From NCBI RefSeq assembly GCF_000007665.1, contig NC_006087.1, positions 1,550,001 through 1,614,000 on the forward strand: DNA of 64,000 nt, given 5' to 3'. The notes under the pieces were generated by a model, which worked only from the letters and a program-made list of their open reading frames with translations, was not told the origin of the DNA and did not search any database. The position numbers were made by a program, and so were the translations under genes. Of this stretch, positions 9,501 through 18,420 are shown piece by piece; positions within the stretch are counted from its first letter, which is position 1; each line of letters opens with the position of its first letter. The stretch comes from Leifsonia xyli subsp. xyli str. CTCB07. GTDB taxonomy: Bacteria; Actinomycetota; Actinomycetes; Actinomycetales; Microbacteriaceae.

Positions 9501-10140
9501 CGCGAGCGATCTCCGCCTGGTGCCCGAGCGGTTTCAGCTGCCGGCGCACCTCACCCGCCAGGTCGCTCAGCCGAGTCAGATTGGTCTGCATCGCGTCGAG
9601 CTTGCGGAGCGTCTTCTCCTTGCGCCGGCGATGCTTCAGGATGCCGGCGGCCTCTTCGATGAAACCGCGGCGCTCCTCGGGCGTCGCGCGCAGCACGGCG
9701 TCCAGCTGGCCCTGGCCGACGATGACATGCATCTCGCGACCGAGACCAGAGTCGCTTAGCAGCTCCTGCACATCCAGAAGCCGGCAGGACTGGCCGTTGA
9801 TGGCGTACTCGCTGCCGCCATTGCGGAACAGCGTGCGCGAAATGGTCACTTCGGTGTACTCGATCGGGAGGGCGCCATCGCTGTTGTCGATCGTGAGATG
9901 CACCTCCGCGCGGCCGAGCGGGCCGCGGGTCTCGGTGCCGGCGAAGATGACATCCTCCATCTTCCCGCCGCGGAGCGTTTTGGCGCCCTGCTCGCCCATA
10001 ACCCACGCGAGGGCGTCGACGACGTTCGACTTGCCCGAGCCGTTCGGCCCGATCACGCAGGTGACGCCGGGCTCGAAGGCGAACGTCGTCGGCTGCGCGA
10101 ACGACTTGAACCCCTTCAGCGTCAGACTCTTCAAATACAC
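6595..10140 (-). CDS. smc: chromosome segregation protein SMC
   Basis: Large ATPase that forms the condensin complex with ScpA and ScpB and organises newly replicated chromosomes. The 1181 residues show the N-terminal Walker A GPNGSGKSNVVDAL, two long coiled-coil arms rich in Ala/Glu/Arg, a Gly-containing hinge near residues 500-640, the C-loop LSGGERSLAAVALL and Walker B FYIMDEVEAALDD near the C-terminus. Length is typical. It starts with ATG 10140, divergent from thrC, and heads the smc-ftsY-ffh group. The gap of 96 bp to ftsY has no strong hairpin with a T-run. Confidence 0.97.
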   Translation of the reverse strand: MYLKSLTLKGFKSFAQPTTFAFEPGVTCVIGPNGSGKSNVVDALAWVMGEQGAKTLRGGKMEDVIFAGTETRGPLGRAEVHLTIDNSDGALPIEYTEVTISRTLFRNGGSEYAINGQSCRLLDVQELLSDSGLGREMHVIVGQGQLDAVLRATPEERRGFIEEAAGILKHRRRKEKTLRKLDAMQTNLTRLSDLAGEVRRQLKPLGHQAEIAREAQSIAAIVRDARARLLADDVVGLRRTLDGHVRTEAERHTEQIVLQEQLEQKLLRRTRLEQAQVSDRADAARATAFALEQAQDRLRSLYTLATQRLALLGSQAEAAADGPRVSLQMVQDAADEAERLRTLVAEAEAAWRTAQEATRQARSRLDSVDEEIAAQSALVSKHDLEISTLNGQAEAAAQRLAAVRGEVLRQQNALDAATERREKARAEFAAREADAAIADAGEDALDELYEIAQADVFEAEGEIERLREELHALERERDALAARTSALSLALGQKDGSAALVAARPTGVRGLAAEHIRVRPGYEAAVAAALGTLADAVLADTRDAAFEAVALAAADDFGRVEVIVADAPAVIVDLSGVEGVRPAREVVDAPSGVLGILAFTAIADDLDSARAASDAYRKRKLAGPVTLITRAGEVLTEHLLRGGSGAKQSRIELLADRDAAEERLAEVASLSDRARFALAEQRGVLQVAKEQSQTALAALRESDAKLAAQAEQLNRVKVQLEAAQAEFDRLSRALEQAAERVAEAESAAERAAFELAAARSRPRPILDVSARDTLSSELEAARETEVESRLAVETAKERVRAEQARGEALARQLEAERAAADEAARRAVIRRRQLDAAQSVVDALPAVLASADRSVSQARVELASAEAERASQNEELQTVRREEGLLRERLHAITESVHGLELQIYEKKLHLSSLLERAGSELGLVEEVLVAEYGPEVPVPVDRGRDDEPLAAGEELPTVPFAREQQQKRLAAAERKLGQLGRVNPLALEEFAALEQRHKFLSEQLVDLTSTRKDLLTIIEEIDEKMQTIFESAFTDTEEAFRRVFPILFPGGTGSIVLTAPDDLLTTGIEVSVKPAGKKVERLSLLSGGERSLAAVALLVAIFKARPSPFYIMDEVEAALDDANLGRLLTIFEDLRENSQLIVITHQKRTMEVADALYGVSMRQDGVSAVVGQRVAQERAS

Positions 10141-10254
10141 GCAGAGAATCTACCGGAGGATGCTGTCCGCACGCCGCCCGCACGCCGCGGGAGGCGGCAT
10201 CGCCTAGGCTGGGGCGGCCGGCATCAACTCCCGACAGCTGAGGAAACGAGAGAC

Positions 10255-11664
10255 TTGCGGTACATCTCCACACGCGGTGGCCTGCTCGGGCCGTATTCCG
10301 ACACCCTGATCGAAGGGCTGGCCCCGGACGGCGGTCTGGTCGTCCCCGAAGAGCTGCCCCGGCTCGACGCCGAACTGCTGGAACGATGGCGGCCCCTGGA
10401 CTATGCGGGGCTCGCGAAAGAGGTCATCGGGCTGTTCGCCACGAACATCCCCCGCGAGGAGCTGTCCCGCATCTGCCGGGCGGCCTACCGTCCGGAGGCG
10501 TTCGCGTCGTCGCAGATCGTGCCGCTGCGGGAGATCGACGGCGGGATGACGCTGGTCGGCCTGTCCGAGGGGCCGACCCTGGCGTTCAAGGACATGGCGA
10601 TGCGGTTCCTCGGCGAGACGCTGGACGTCGTGCTCCGCGAGTCGGACCGCGTCCTCAACGTGCTCGGCGCCACATCCGGAGACACCGGCTCGGCCGCAGA
10701 GCACGCACTGCGCGGGCGGGAGCGCTTGGCCGTGTTCATGCTCTCGCCGCTCGGGCGGATGAGCGCTTTCCAGCGGGCGCAGATGTACTCGCTGCTCGAC
10801 GACAACGTCCACAATGTCGTGGTCGACGGTGTCTTCGACGACTGCCAGAACCTCGTGAAGCGGATAGCGGAAGATCTGGAGTTCAAACGGGTACACAGCC
10901 TCGGCGCGGTCAACTCGATCAACTTCGGGCGGATCTCGGCGCAGATCGCCTACTACGTCTGGGCATGGCTGCGGGCGACGGACGCGCGGGGCCCGGCGGA
11001 GGTATCCTTCGCCGTCCCGTCCGGGAACTTCGGCAACATCCTGTCCGGGCACTACGCCCGCCGGATGGGACTGCCCGTGCGCAGGCTGGTGCTCGCCACC
11101 AACGAGAACAATGTGCTGGACGACTTCTTTCGCACGGGCCGCTACCGGCCGCGCAGCGCCGCCGACACACTGCCGACCTCCAGCCCGTCGATGGATGTCT
11201 CGCGCGCCTCCAACCTCGAACGCTTCGTCTTCGATCTGATCGGCCGCTCAGCCGAGCGCACGGCGGCCGCCTGGCGCGAACTGGAGGCCACCGGCGAGAT
11301 CGACCTCTCCGCCGAACAGCACCGTTTCCTCCCCGAGTTCGGGATCGTCAGCGGGACGAGCACCCACGCCGACCGCCTGGCGACCATCCGGGCGGTCGCC
11401 GAGAGCTCCGGAGTCACCATCGACCCGCACACGGCCGACGGTGTGAAGGTGGCCCGGCCGCTGGTGGAGCCGGGGGTTCCGATGCTCGTCCTCGAGACGG
11501 CGAAACCAGAAAAGTTCCCGGAGACGATTGCGGAGGCGCTGGGTGTGGCACCGACCCCAGACACCGCGACGCGTGCCCTGCTGAACGCAGCCCAGCGAGT
11601 GACCGCCCTCCCCAATGACGAGGGACAGCTGCGGGCGCTCATCGCGGAGCGCGCTTTGCGCTGA
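10255..11664 (+). CDS. thrC: threonine synthase
   Basis: PLP enzyme that converts O-phosphohomoserine to threonine. I place the start at TTG 10255, because GAGGAAACGAG lies about 6-15 bases upstream and the peptide then begins RYISTRGGLLGPYSDTL, the usual family start. The open frame upstream is antisense to smc. The 469 residues include the PLP lysine region EGPTLAFKDMAMRFLG, LGATSGDTGSAAEHA and the phosphate-binding VPSGNFGNILSG. It lies alone between smc (divergent) and the convergent livF remnant, only 15 bp from the latter. Confidence 0.95.
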   Translation: MRYISTRGGLLGPYSDTLIEGLAPDGGLVVPEELPRLDAELLERWRPLDYAGLAKEVIGLFATNIPREELSRICRAAYRPEAFASSQIVPLREIDGGMTLVGLSEGPTLAFKDMAMRFLGETLDVVLRESDRVLNVLGATSGDTGSAAEHALRGRERLAVFMLSPLGRMSAFQRAQMYSLLDDNVHNVVVDGVFDDCQNLVKRIAEDLEFKRVHSLGAVNSINFGRISAQIAYYVWAWLRATDARGPAEVSFAVPSGNFGNILSGHYARRMGLPVRRLVLATNENNVLDDFFRTGRYRPRSAADTLPTSSPSMDVSRASNLERFVFDLIGRSAERTAAAWRELEATGEIDLSAEQHRFLPEFGIVSGTSTHADRLATIRAVAESSGVTIDPHTADGVKVARPLVEPGVPMLVLETAKPEKFPETIAEALGVAPTPDTATRALLNAAQRVTALPNDEGQLRALIAERALR

Positions 11665-11679
11665 GCCGACGGAGGGATG

Positions 11680-12379
<700 letters not shown>

Positions 12380-12393
<14 letters not shown>

Positions 12394-13756
12394 CGGGCTC
12401 CCCGAGGTACGCGGCGATCACACGCGGATCGTTCCGGATGGCTTCCGGGATGCCGTCCGCGAGCTTGCGCCCGAACTCCAGGACGACGATCCGGTCGGTC
12501 ACTCCCATGACCAGCTTCACATCGTGTTCGATCAGCAGCACGGTGTACCCGTCTGCCCGGATGGCCTTGATGAGGTCCATGAGGTCCTCCTTCTCGGCCG
12601 GGTTGAAGCCGGCGGCCGGCTCGTCCAGGCAGAGCACCTTCGGATCGGTCGCGAGGGCCCGCGCGATATCCAGCCGGCGCTGGGACCCGTACGGGAGCGC
12701 TCGGGAGAGCGCCGCCGCTTGGTCGGCGATGCCGACGAACTCGAGCAACGCCATCCCGCGTTCGATCGAGGACTTCTCCTCGCGCGTGTGCCGCGGGAGG
12801 CGCAGCAGAGCGCCGGGAACGGAGGTGCGGTGCCGGGCGTCGAGCCCGACGACCACGTTCTCCAGCGCGGTCATCCCCCCGAAGAGGCGGATGTTCTGGA
12901 ACGTCCGGGCAAGTCCCATGCGGGTGATCCGGTGCTGCTTCTGCCCCTTGATCGACTGGCCTTCCAGCCGCACGTCGCCTCGGGTGAGTTTGTAAACGCC
13001 GGTCATGGCGTTGAAGCAGGTCGTCTTGCCCGCGCCGTTGGGGCCGATCAGGCCGAGGATCTCACCGCGACGGATGTCGAACGACACATCATCGAGAGCG
13101 AGCAGGCCGCCGAATTTTACGGTGAGGCCCAGGACCTCCACGATGCTCTCGCCAGCCCCGCCCCCGATCTCGCGGTCGGGGGCGACCGCTTCGGCGACCG
13201 CGAGGTGGACGCCGGTGGCCTTCAGCTCCTCCTCGTTCGCGCCGAGGACCGTCTCGGCGTCGGGGATGAGCGCTCGCTCACCGGTCATCGCTTCGCGCCC
13301 TGCTCTCTGCCGGGCAGCCTTCGGCACCGCGTGCCGCCCGTACGCCAGAAGCTTCTGCCGCGCCGGGAACAGACCCTGTGAGCGGAAGATCATGATCAGC
13401 ACGAGAGCGACGCCGAAGATCAGGTACTTGTAGTCGGCGATGGCGGTGAACCGCAGCGGGATGTACGCCACGATCGCGCCGCCGAGCATGGCCCCCACCT
13501 TGTTGCCCGCACCGCCGAGCACGACGGCCGCGAGGAACAGGATGGAGGTCTGAACGTCGAACTTCTGGTTGTTCACGAAGCCGACCTGGCCAGCGAACAA
13601 CGCCCCGGAGAGTCCGCCGACGCCGGCGCCGATCGCGAACGCCCACACCTTGTACCCGAAGGTCGGCACGCCCATGATCTCGGCGGCGTCCTCGTCCTCG
13701 CGGATGGCGATCCAGGCGCGGCCGACACGGCTGCGCTCCAGGTTACTGGAGCCATG
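12380..13756 (-). pseudogene. livG: truncated LivM permease fused in frame to LivG ATPase
   Basis: One uninterrupted frame contains the C-terminal part of a LivM-type permease (from NLERSRVGRAWIAIRED, about 13744, through several hydrophobic segments to [13 protein letters not shown]) and then a complete LivG-type ATPase ([13 protein letters not shown], Walker [17 protein letters not shown], signature PYGSQRRLDIARAL, Walker B VLCLDEP, stop at 12380). The permease lacks its N-terminal half: the frame meets a TAG at 13757-13759, right where homology ends and the unrelated regulator begins. The first usable ATG in frame is 13675. A separate LivG start at ATG 13288 is possible. LivG alone could be functional, but with LivM truncated and no livH or livK nearby the importer is almost surely dead. 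Confidence 0.75.
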
Positions 13757-13763
13757 CTAGAGC

Positions 13764-14264
13764 TTAGCCGAGGAACTCGGTTCGCCGTGCGGCGCGGCCC
13801 TCGGCCGATTCTGCCCACTCCTGCTGGGTAGCTCTCTTATGTAGCTCCTCGGCGAGTTCACTCATCGTGAAATCTCCCAATGAGGTTGACGTTGGGTTCT
13901 CCTCGGATTCCCCTAGGCCGACGATTGTTCGAAGAGCGTTTTCCTCGGCCTTGGAAAACCAGCGAGGGGTGATGCGGTACACGCCGCCACGTTGACGTCG
14001 GCCACTCGCGAGCCGGCGTGCAGGGGTCTCTATCGCCCCGAGTTCCTCGAGGTGCGTGAGGTGCGAAAGCACACCAGGGCTTGTGACACCCAACTCGGTA
14101 GCAATTTCCACGCTAGAACCACCATCACGATGGATAAGGAGATAGCGCAGCACGCCCATGCGCAATGGGGTCATCGCGAGAGCCTCAACCAGGCGTTCCG
14201 CTCGCGCCGGCAAGTCGCTCGCATCCGAGGGCTGACGCCGAGACACGTATACCAACCCATCCAA
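13764..14264 (-). CDS. winged-helix (ArsR/MarR-like) transcriptional regulator
   Basis: A 166-residue protein with a central winged-helix DNA-binding region: MTPLRMGVLRYLLIHRDGGS, then VEIATELGVTSPGVLSHLTHLEELGAIE as recognition helix and wing approach, then RRQRGGVYRITPRW as the wing. The C-terminal third is acidic and helical (MSELAEELHKRATQQEW). No ligand-binding domain is visible. The gene abuts the point where livM is cut off (gap under 20 bp), and its base composition looks lower in GC than its neighbours, so it probably arrived with the rearrangement that removed the rest of the liv cluster. Target genes unknown. Confidence 0.65.
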   Translation of the reverse strand: MDGLVYVSRRQPSDASDLPARAERLVEALAMTPLRMGVLRYLLIHRDGGSSVEIATELGVTSPGVLSHLTHLEELGAIETPARRLASGRRQRGGVYRITPRWFSKAEENALRTIVGLGESEENPTSTSLGDFTMSELAEELHKRATQQEWAESAEGRAARRTEFLG

Positions 14265-14716
14265 GGAAACCTATTTATTCGCCGACTTATGAGATAGAAT
14301 GCTTTTACTCGGCGAGCGGACAGTCCCTCTTCCACGAAGGAGACTGTGAGCATTCCTGCTCTATAGCCAAGCTACACCGTCACCGATGCGTGAACTACTG
14401 GACATCACAGCTAGACGACACTCTGCGCGCAGCGCTGCCCGCTATGGGCCCCTCGGCCCACCATGTCCGGCAGAGCCTTTCCAGCGCGCTCTCAGCGACC
14501 GTCTCAGTGGACCTGCTCCGGTTCACGCGCCGAGGCTGAGCGACCGCCGCCTGTTTCTCGCGCATCGGGATGGCCAACACCTTCCGGGTGATCGTGAAAC
14601 CGTTCGGTGGTGCGTCGCAATGCCCTTCCTTCGAGGACGCTCACCCAGCGCACCCGCCAGACCGGAAGCGGCGGAGCCCGGGCTCCGCCGTCCCGCGTCC
14701 CGGCGCGCCCAACGCG
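14265..14716. other. about 450 bp without a supported gene
   Basis: Lies between the winged-helix regulator and the cta terminator. The first 100 bases (to about 14360) are AT-rich and probably hold the regulator's promoter. The rest has short overlapping frames on both strands (for example plus 14386-14841, minus 14395-14580) without start signals or recognisable domains. It may be scar DNA from the rearrangement that removed livHK and half of livM. Confidence 0.4.
14669..14690. repeat. perfect 22-bp palindrome
   Basis: An 11-bp arm CGGCGGAGCCC is followed directly by its reverse complement. It sits about 30 bp beyond the cta operon terminator, in otherwise featureless DNA, without an adjacent T-run. 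It could be a second terminator arm or a remnant of a mobile or repetitive element. Confidence 0.5.
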
Positions 14717-14746
14717 AAACGGCCGCCCCGGCAGGACGGCCGCTTC
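14717..14746 (-). terminator. terminator of the ctaCDF operon
   Basis: On the minus strand, a nine-base stem (AAGCGGCCG pairing with CGGCCGTTT, one G-T pair) closes an 11-base loop and ends in TTT. It is located 19 bp past the ctaF stop codon. Confidence 0.6.
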
Positions 14747-14764
14747 TGCGGTTGTGCGATTCGC

Positions 14765-15187
14765 TCAGCGAGCGAAGTGGCCGCGGTAGTACTCGAACAC
14801 CCAGCCCACGATGCAGACGAAGGCGAAAGCCACTCCGATGAAGCAGAGCCAGAATCCGACGGCAAGGCCCAGGAGGACGAGGGCGGCTGCGCTGGCGAGG
14901 GCCACGGGCCACCAGCTCCACGGAGAGAAGTGGCCGAGCTCGGGGTCGCCGTCGTCAATGTTCGCGTCGAGACGGTCCTCCGGCAATTCGCCGCCCTGGG
15001 AGGCGTGCGAACGGCCGATGTAGAAGGCGAGGAAGGCGGCCAGGATGGCGCTCAGCGCGAGCGCGACCGTGCCGACCCACTCCACCTTGAGGTGCATGGG
15101 GTCGATCAGGCTCCAGAGCGTGTAGGCGATCGCCGAGAGGAGAAAGAAGACCGCGAGGATCCAGAAGAGAATCGCGTTGGCTCTCAT
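14765..15187 (-). CDS. ctaF: cytochrome c oxidase subunit IV (actinobacterial CtaF)
   Basis: Small membrane subunit of the actinobacterial aa3 oxidase. The 140 residues show four hydrophobic segments: ILFWILAVFFLLSAIAYTLW near the start, VALALSAILAAFLAFYIG, then after a polar loop (ELPEDRLDANIDDGDPELG) WPVALASAAALVLLGLAVGF and FVCIVGWVFEYYRG. The FSPWSWWP motif before the third segment is typical of the family. It lies four bases downstream of ctaD and is the last gene before the terminator. Confidence 0.93.
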   Translation of the reverse strand: MRANAILFWILAVFFLLSAIAYTLWSLIDPMHLKVEWVGTVALALSAILAAFLAFYIGRSHASQGGELPEDRLDANIDDGDPELGHFSPWSWWPVALASAAALVLLGLAVGFWLCFIGVAFAFVCIVGWVFEYYRGHFAR

Positions 15188-15191
15188 GGGT

Positions 15192-16940
15192 TCACTTCAC
15201 CTTGTTGTCTGCGAGGTCGAGCACGGGGGTGTCCGGGGCGTCTTTGCCGCCGCCGATGCCGATGGGGATACCGGCCTCGGGGTGGTTCAGATCGAACGCC
15301 GGGGACTCTGACCGGATGCGCGGAATCGACGTGAAGTTGTGCCGCGGCGGCGGGCAGGAGGTCGCCCACTCCAGGGAGCGGCTATACCCCCAGGGGTCGT
15401 TCACGGTCACCTTGGGCGCATGACGGGCGGTCAGGTAGACGTTGACCAAGAACGGGATCATCGAGACCGCGAGGAGGAGGGCGCCGACGGACGAGAGCTG
15501 GTTCATCCAGGTGAAGCCGTCCGAGGGCAGGTAAGTCGCGTAGCGGCGCGGCATCCCGACGACACCCAGCCAGTGCTGCACAAGGAAGGTCATATGGAAG
15601 CCGATGAACAGCAGCCAGAAGTGCCACTTGCCGAGACGGTCGTTGAGCATCCTGCCCGTCCACTTCGGCCACCAGAAATAGAAGCCGGCGAACATAGCGA
15701 ACACGACCGTTCCGAACACGACGTAATGGAAGTGCGCCACGACGAAGTAGGTGTCGGAGACGTGGAAGTCCAGGGGCGGCGACGCCAGGATGACACCGGT
15801 CAGACCGCCGAAGGTGAACGTGATGAGGAAGCCGATCGACCACAGCATGGGCGACTCGAACGTGAGGGAACCGCGCCACATGGTGCCGATCCAGTTGAAG
15901 ATCTTCACGCCGGTCGGGACGGCGATGAGCATGGTCATGAGCGAGAACCAGGGCAGGAGCACCGAACCGGTCACGTACATGTGGTGCGCCCACACGGTGA
16001 TGGAGAGGGCTGCGATGGCGATCGTCGCGTAGATGAGGGTCTTGTACCCGAAGATCGGCTTGCGGCTGAACACGGGGAATATCTCGGACACGATGCCAAA
16101 GAACGGCAGCGCGATGATGTACACCTCGGGATGGCCGAAGAACCAGAACAGGTGCTGCCAGAGCAGCGCCCCGCCGTTGGCGGCGTCGTAGATGTGCGCA
16201 TCGAACACACGGTCGGCGGCGAGGGCGAACATCGCAGCGGCGAGCACGGGGAAGGCCATCAGCACGAGGATGGACGTCACCAGCGTGTTCCAGGTGAAGA
16301 TCGGCATCCGGAACATCGTCATGCCCGGGGCGCGCATGGTGATGATCGTGATGATGAAATTCACCGCGCCGAGAATGGTCCCGAAGCCGGACAGCCCAAG
16401 GCCGAGCACCCACAGGTTTCCCCCCACGCCCGGAGAGAACGTCGTGCTGGAGAGCGGCGCGTAGGCGAACCAGCCGAACGAGGCGGCGCCCTGCGGGGTG
16501 AGGAAGCCGGCGACCGCAATCAGGGAGCCGAAGGAGTAGAACCAGTAGGCCAGCGCGTTCAGCCGCGGGAACGCCACGTCCGGAGCGCCGATCTGCAGTG
16601 GCATGAGCACGTTCGCGAAGCCGGCGAAGAGCGGTGTCGCGAACATGAGCAGCATGATCGTTCCATGCATCGTGAACAGCTGGTTGTACTGCTCTTTGGT
16701 CGCCACGACTTGCAAACCCGGCTCGAAGAGCTGGGCGCGGATGATGAGGGCCATCACACCGCCGATGAGGAAATAGACGAAGGAGGAGATCAGGTACATG
16801 TACCCGATCGTCTTGTGGTCCGTCGACGTGATGTAGTTCACGAGGATGTTGCCCTTGCGCTCCACTCCATTGGCGGAGAAGAGGGCGGGCTTCGGAGCGG
16901 GCGCTGTGGTCGCTCCTGGCGCCGGTGAAGTCGTCGTCAT
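15192..16940 (-). CDS. ctaD: cytochrome c oxidase subunit I
   Basis: Catalytic subunit of the aa3-type terminal oxidase, reducing oxygen to water while pumping protons. The 582 residues span 12 predicted membrane helices. Metal ligands are visible: FFGHPEVYI (copper B histidine with its cross-linked tyrosine), WAHHMY (the other copper B histidines) and HFHYVVFG (heme a and a3 ligands). The polar C-terminal tail contains CPPPRHNF. It starts at ATG 16940, eight bases after the ctaC stop. No subunit III gene (ctaE) is in this cluster, as in other actinobacteria where it sits with the bc1 genes. Confidence 0.97.
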   Translation of the reverse strand: MTTTSPAPGATTAPAPKPALFSANGVERKGNILVNYITSTDHKTIGYMYLISSFVYFLIGGVMALIIRAQLFEPGLQVVATKEQYNQLFTMHGTIMLLMFATPLFAGFANVLMPLQIGAPDVAFPRLNALAYWFYSFGSLIAVAGFLTPQGAASFGWFAYAPLSSTTFSPGVGGNLWVLGLGLSGFGTILGAVNFIITIITMRAPGMTMFRMPIFTWNTLVTSILVLMAFPVLAAAMFALAADRVFDAHIYDAANGGALLWQHLFWFFGHPEVYIIALPFFGIVSEIFPVFSRKPIFGYKTLIYATIAIAALSITVWAHHMYVTGSVLLPWFSLMTMLIAVPTGVKIFNWIGTMWRGSLTFESPMLWSIGFLITFTFGGLTGVILASPPLDFHVSDTYFVVAHFHYVVFGTVVFAMFAGFYFWWPKWTGRMLNDRLGKWHFWLLFIGFHMTFLVQHWLGVVGMPRRYATYLPSDGFTWMNQLSSVGALLLAVSMIPFLVNVYLTARHAPKVTVNDPWGYSRSLEWATSCPPPRHNFTSIPRIRSESPAFDLNHPEAGIPIGIGGGKDAPDTPVLDLADNKVK

Positions 16941-16948
16941 CGTGTGTC

Positions 16949-17839
16949 CTACTCGTTACCCTCGGGGGCCTTCGGTGCGTCGGTTCCGGGGAGGTTGTTG
17001 CGGTCGTACTCGGAGCCGAGCTTGCCCGTGTATCCCCTGTCGCGCAGCGATTGGAGGTGGGCGTCGTACTCGGCTTGGGAGACGATCTTCACGTTGAAGA
17101 GCATCGCGGAGTGGTACTCGCCGCAGAGCTCGGCGCACTTGCCGACAAAGGTGCCGGTACGGTCCGTCTCGAAATACATGTAGTTGGTCTTGCCCGGGAT
17201 GACGTCTTTTTTATACAGCATCGCCGGCACCCAGAACGAGTGGATCACATCGCGCGAGTCGAGCTGAAGGGTGATCTTCTTGTGCTCCGGGAGGTAAAGA
17301 GTCGGGATCGAACCCTCCACGACCGAGCCCGGCGTGGCGTTCGCGTCGTCCGGCTGGACCTGGATGCCCGGGTCGTAGACGTTGTCGTCGAGGTAGTTGA
17401 AGTCCCAGGACCACTGCTTGGCGTAAACCTGGATGGTCACATCCGGGTTGGCGTACGGCTTCTCGATGGCGTTCTGGTCGCGCGCGGTGAAGGCGAAGAA
17501 GCCGAGCACCAGGATGAGCGGAACGATCGTGTAGAAGATCTCGATCGGCATGTTGTAGCGCATCTGCACGGGCAGGCCGGTCTGGCCTTTCCGGCGGCGG
17601 TAGACGATGGCGGCCCAGAGGATGAGGCCCCAGACTACGAGGCCGACGAGCAGGAGGACTATCCAGCTCGTCACCCAGAGCCCGCTGATGCGCTCGGTGT
17701 GGTTGGTGACGGGCGACTCGCCCTCGACGAATCCCGGGAGGAATCCGTTCAGCTGTGCTTGCGTACATCCCGCCAGCGCAGCGACGAGTGTCGCTGCGAC
17801 AGGGATTGCAGCCCATCGGAGACGGCGATTGTGACGCAC
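16949..17839 (-). CDS. ctaC: cytochrome c oxidase subunit II, lipoprotein
   Basis: Copper A subunit that accepts electrons and passes them to subunit I. The start is GTG 17839. A signal peptide ends in the lipobox LAGC, so the mature protein is probably lipid-anchored. Two membrane helices follow ([20 protein letters not shown] and [15 protein letters not shown]), then a periplasmic cupredoxin domain with the copper A site: HSFWVPAM and [12 protein letters not shown]. The 296 residues are normal length. First gene of ctaC-ctaD-ctaF. Confidence 0.96.
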   Translation of the reverse strand: MRHNRRLRWAAIPVAATLVAALAGCTQAQLNGFLPGFVEGESPVTNHTERISGLWVTSWIVLLLVGLVVWGLILWAAIVYRRRKGQTGLPVQMRYNMPIEIFYTIVPLILVLGFFAFTARDQNAIEKPYANPDVTIQVYAKQWSWDFNYLDDNVYDPGIQVQPDDANATPGSVVEGSIPTLYLPEHKKITLQLDSRDVIHSFWVPAMLYKKDVIPGKTNYMYFETDRTGTFVGKCAELCGEYHSAMLFNVKIVSQAEYDAHLQSLRDRGYTGKLGSEYDRNNLPGTDAPKAPEGNE

Positions 17840-17932
17840 CGGTGACCTTTCGAGTGACTTCTGGGACAGTTCACATCCAAATGTATGTGGCTGTGTCTAC
17901 CCTACTCCGCCGGACACCCTGATTCGTACACT

Positions 17933-17960
17933 CAGGGCCGCCCGGTGCGTGGCGGCCCTG
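17933..17960. terminator. hairpin downstream of erpA
   Basis: A perfect 10-bp inverted repeat (CAGGGCCGCC and its complement, 17933-17942 and 17951-17960) with an eight-base loop, 26 bp past the erpA stop. No T-run follows on the minus strand, so its strength as a terminator is uncertain. Confidence 0.5.
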
Positions 17961-17985
17961 TGCGAACGTGTGTGCGAGGCGAGCC

Positions 17986-18342
17986 TCAGTGGAAGGAGTC
18001 TCCGCAGGCGCAGGAGCCCGCCGCGTTCGGGTTGTCGATCGTGAAGCCCTGCTTCTGGATCGTGTCTTCGAAATCGATCGTGGCGCCGTCGAGGTACGGG
18101 ACGGACATCTTATCGACGATGACCTCGACGCCGTCGAAGTCGACGGCGGCGTCGCCGTCGAGCATCCGCTCGTCGAAGTACAGCTGGTAGATCAGGCCCG
18201 AACAACCGCCCGGCTGGACGGCAACGCGCAGCCGCAGGTCATCGCGCCCTTCCTGCTCGAGCAGGCTCTTAACCTTGACGGCCGCCGTGTCGGTGAGGCC
18301 GACGCCGTGGGCCTGAGTGCCGGTCAGCGCTGTGTCGGTCAT
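17986..18342 (-). CDS. erpA: iron-sulfur cluster insertion protein ErpA/HesB
   Basis: A-type carrier that delivers Fe-S clusters to target proteins. I choose ATG 18342, because AAGGGAG lies six bases upstream; the in-frame GTG at 18357 would include that ribosome binding site in the coding region. The 118 residues have the three conserved cysteines: GGCSGL near the middle and SCACGDSF at the C-terminus. It stands alone between the divergent cta operon and the M20 peptidase gene. Confidence 0.92.
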   Translation of the reverse strand: MTDTALTGTQAHGVGLTDTAAVKVKSLLEQEGRDDLRLRVAVQPGGCSGLIYQLYFDERMLDGDAAVDFDGVEVIVDKMSVPYLDGATIDFEDTIQKQGFTIDNPNAAGSCACGDSFH

Positions 18343-18420
18343 GGGACTCCCTTGCACAAGTGGATGCGGATCTGCGACGATTCTACGTCGCTTTTCCGGT
18401 GAAACGCCGCGTTCGCACCT

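Noticed and set aside
14386..14841. Possible gene in the gap before ctaF
   Set aside because: No ribosome binding site, Arg/Pro/Ser-rich composition, and it runs through the cta terminator into ctaF antisense.
15339..16928. 529-residue plus-strand frame opposite ctaD
   Set aside because: Rich in His, Glu, Arg and Gly from reversed membrane-protein codons; ctaD is certain.
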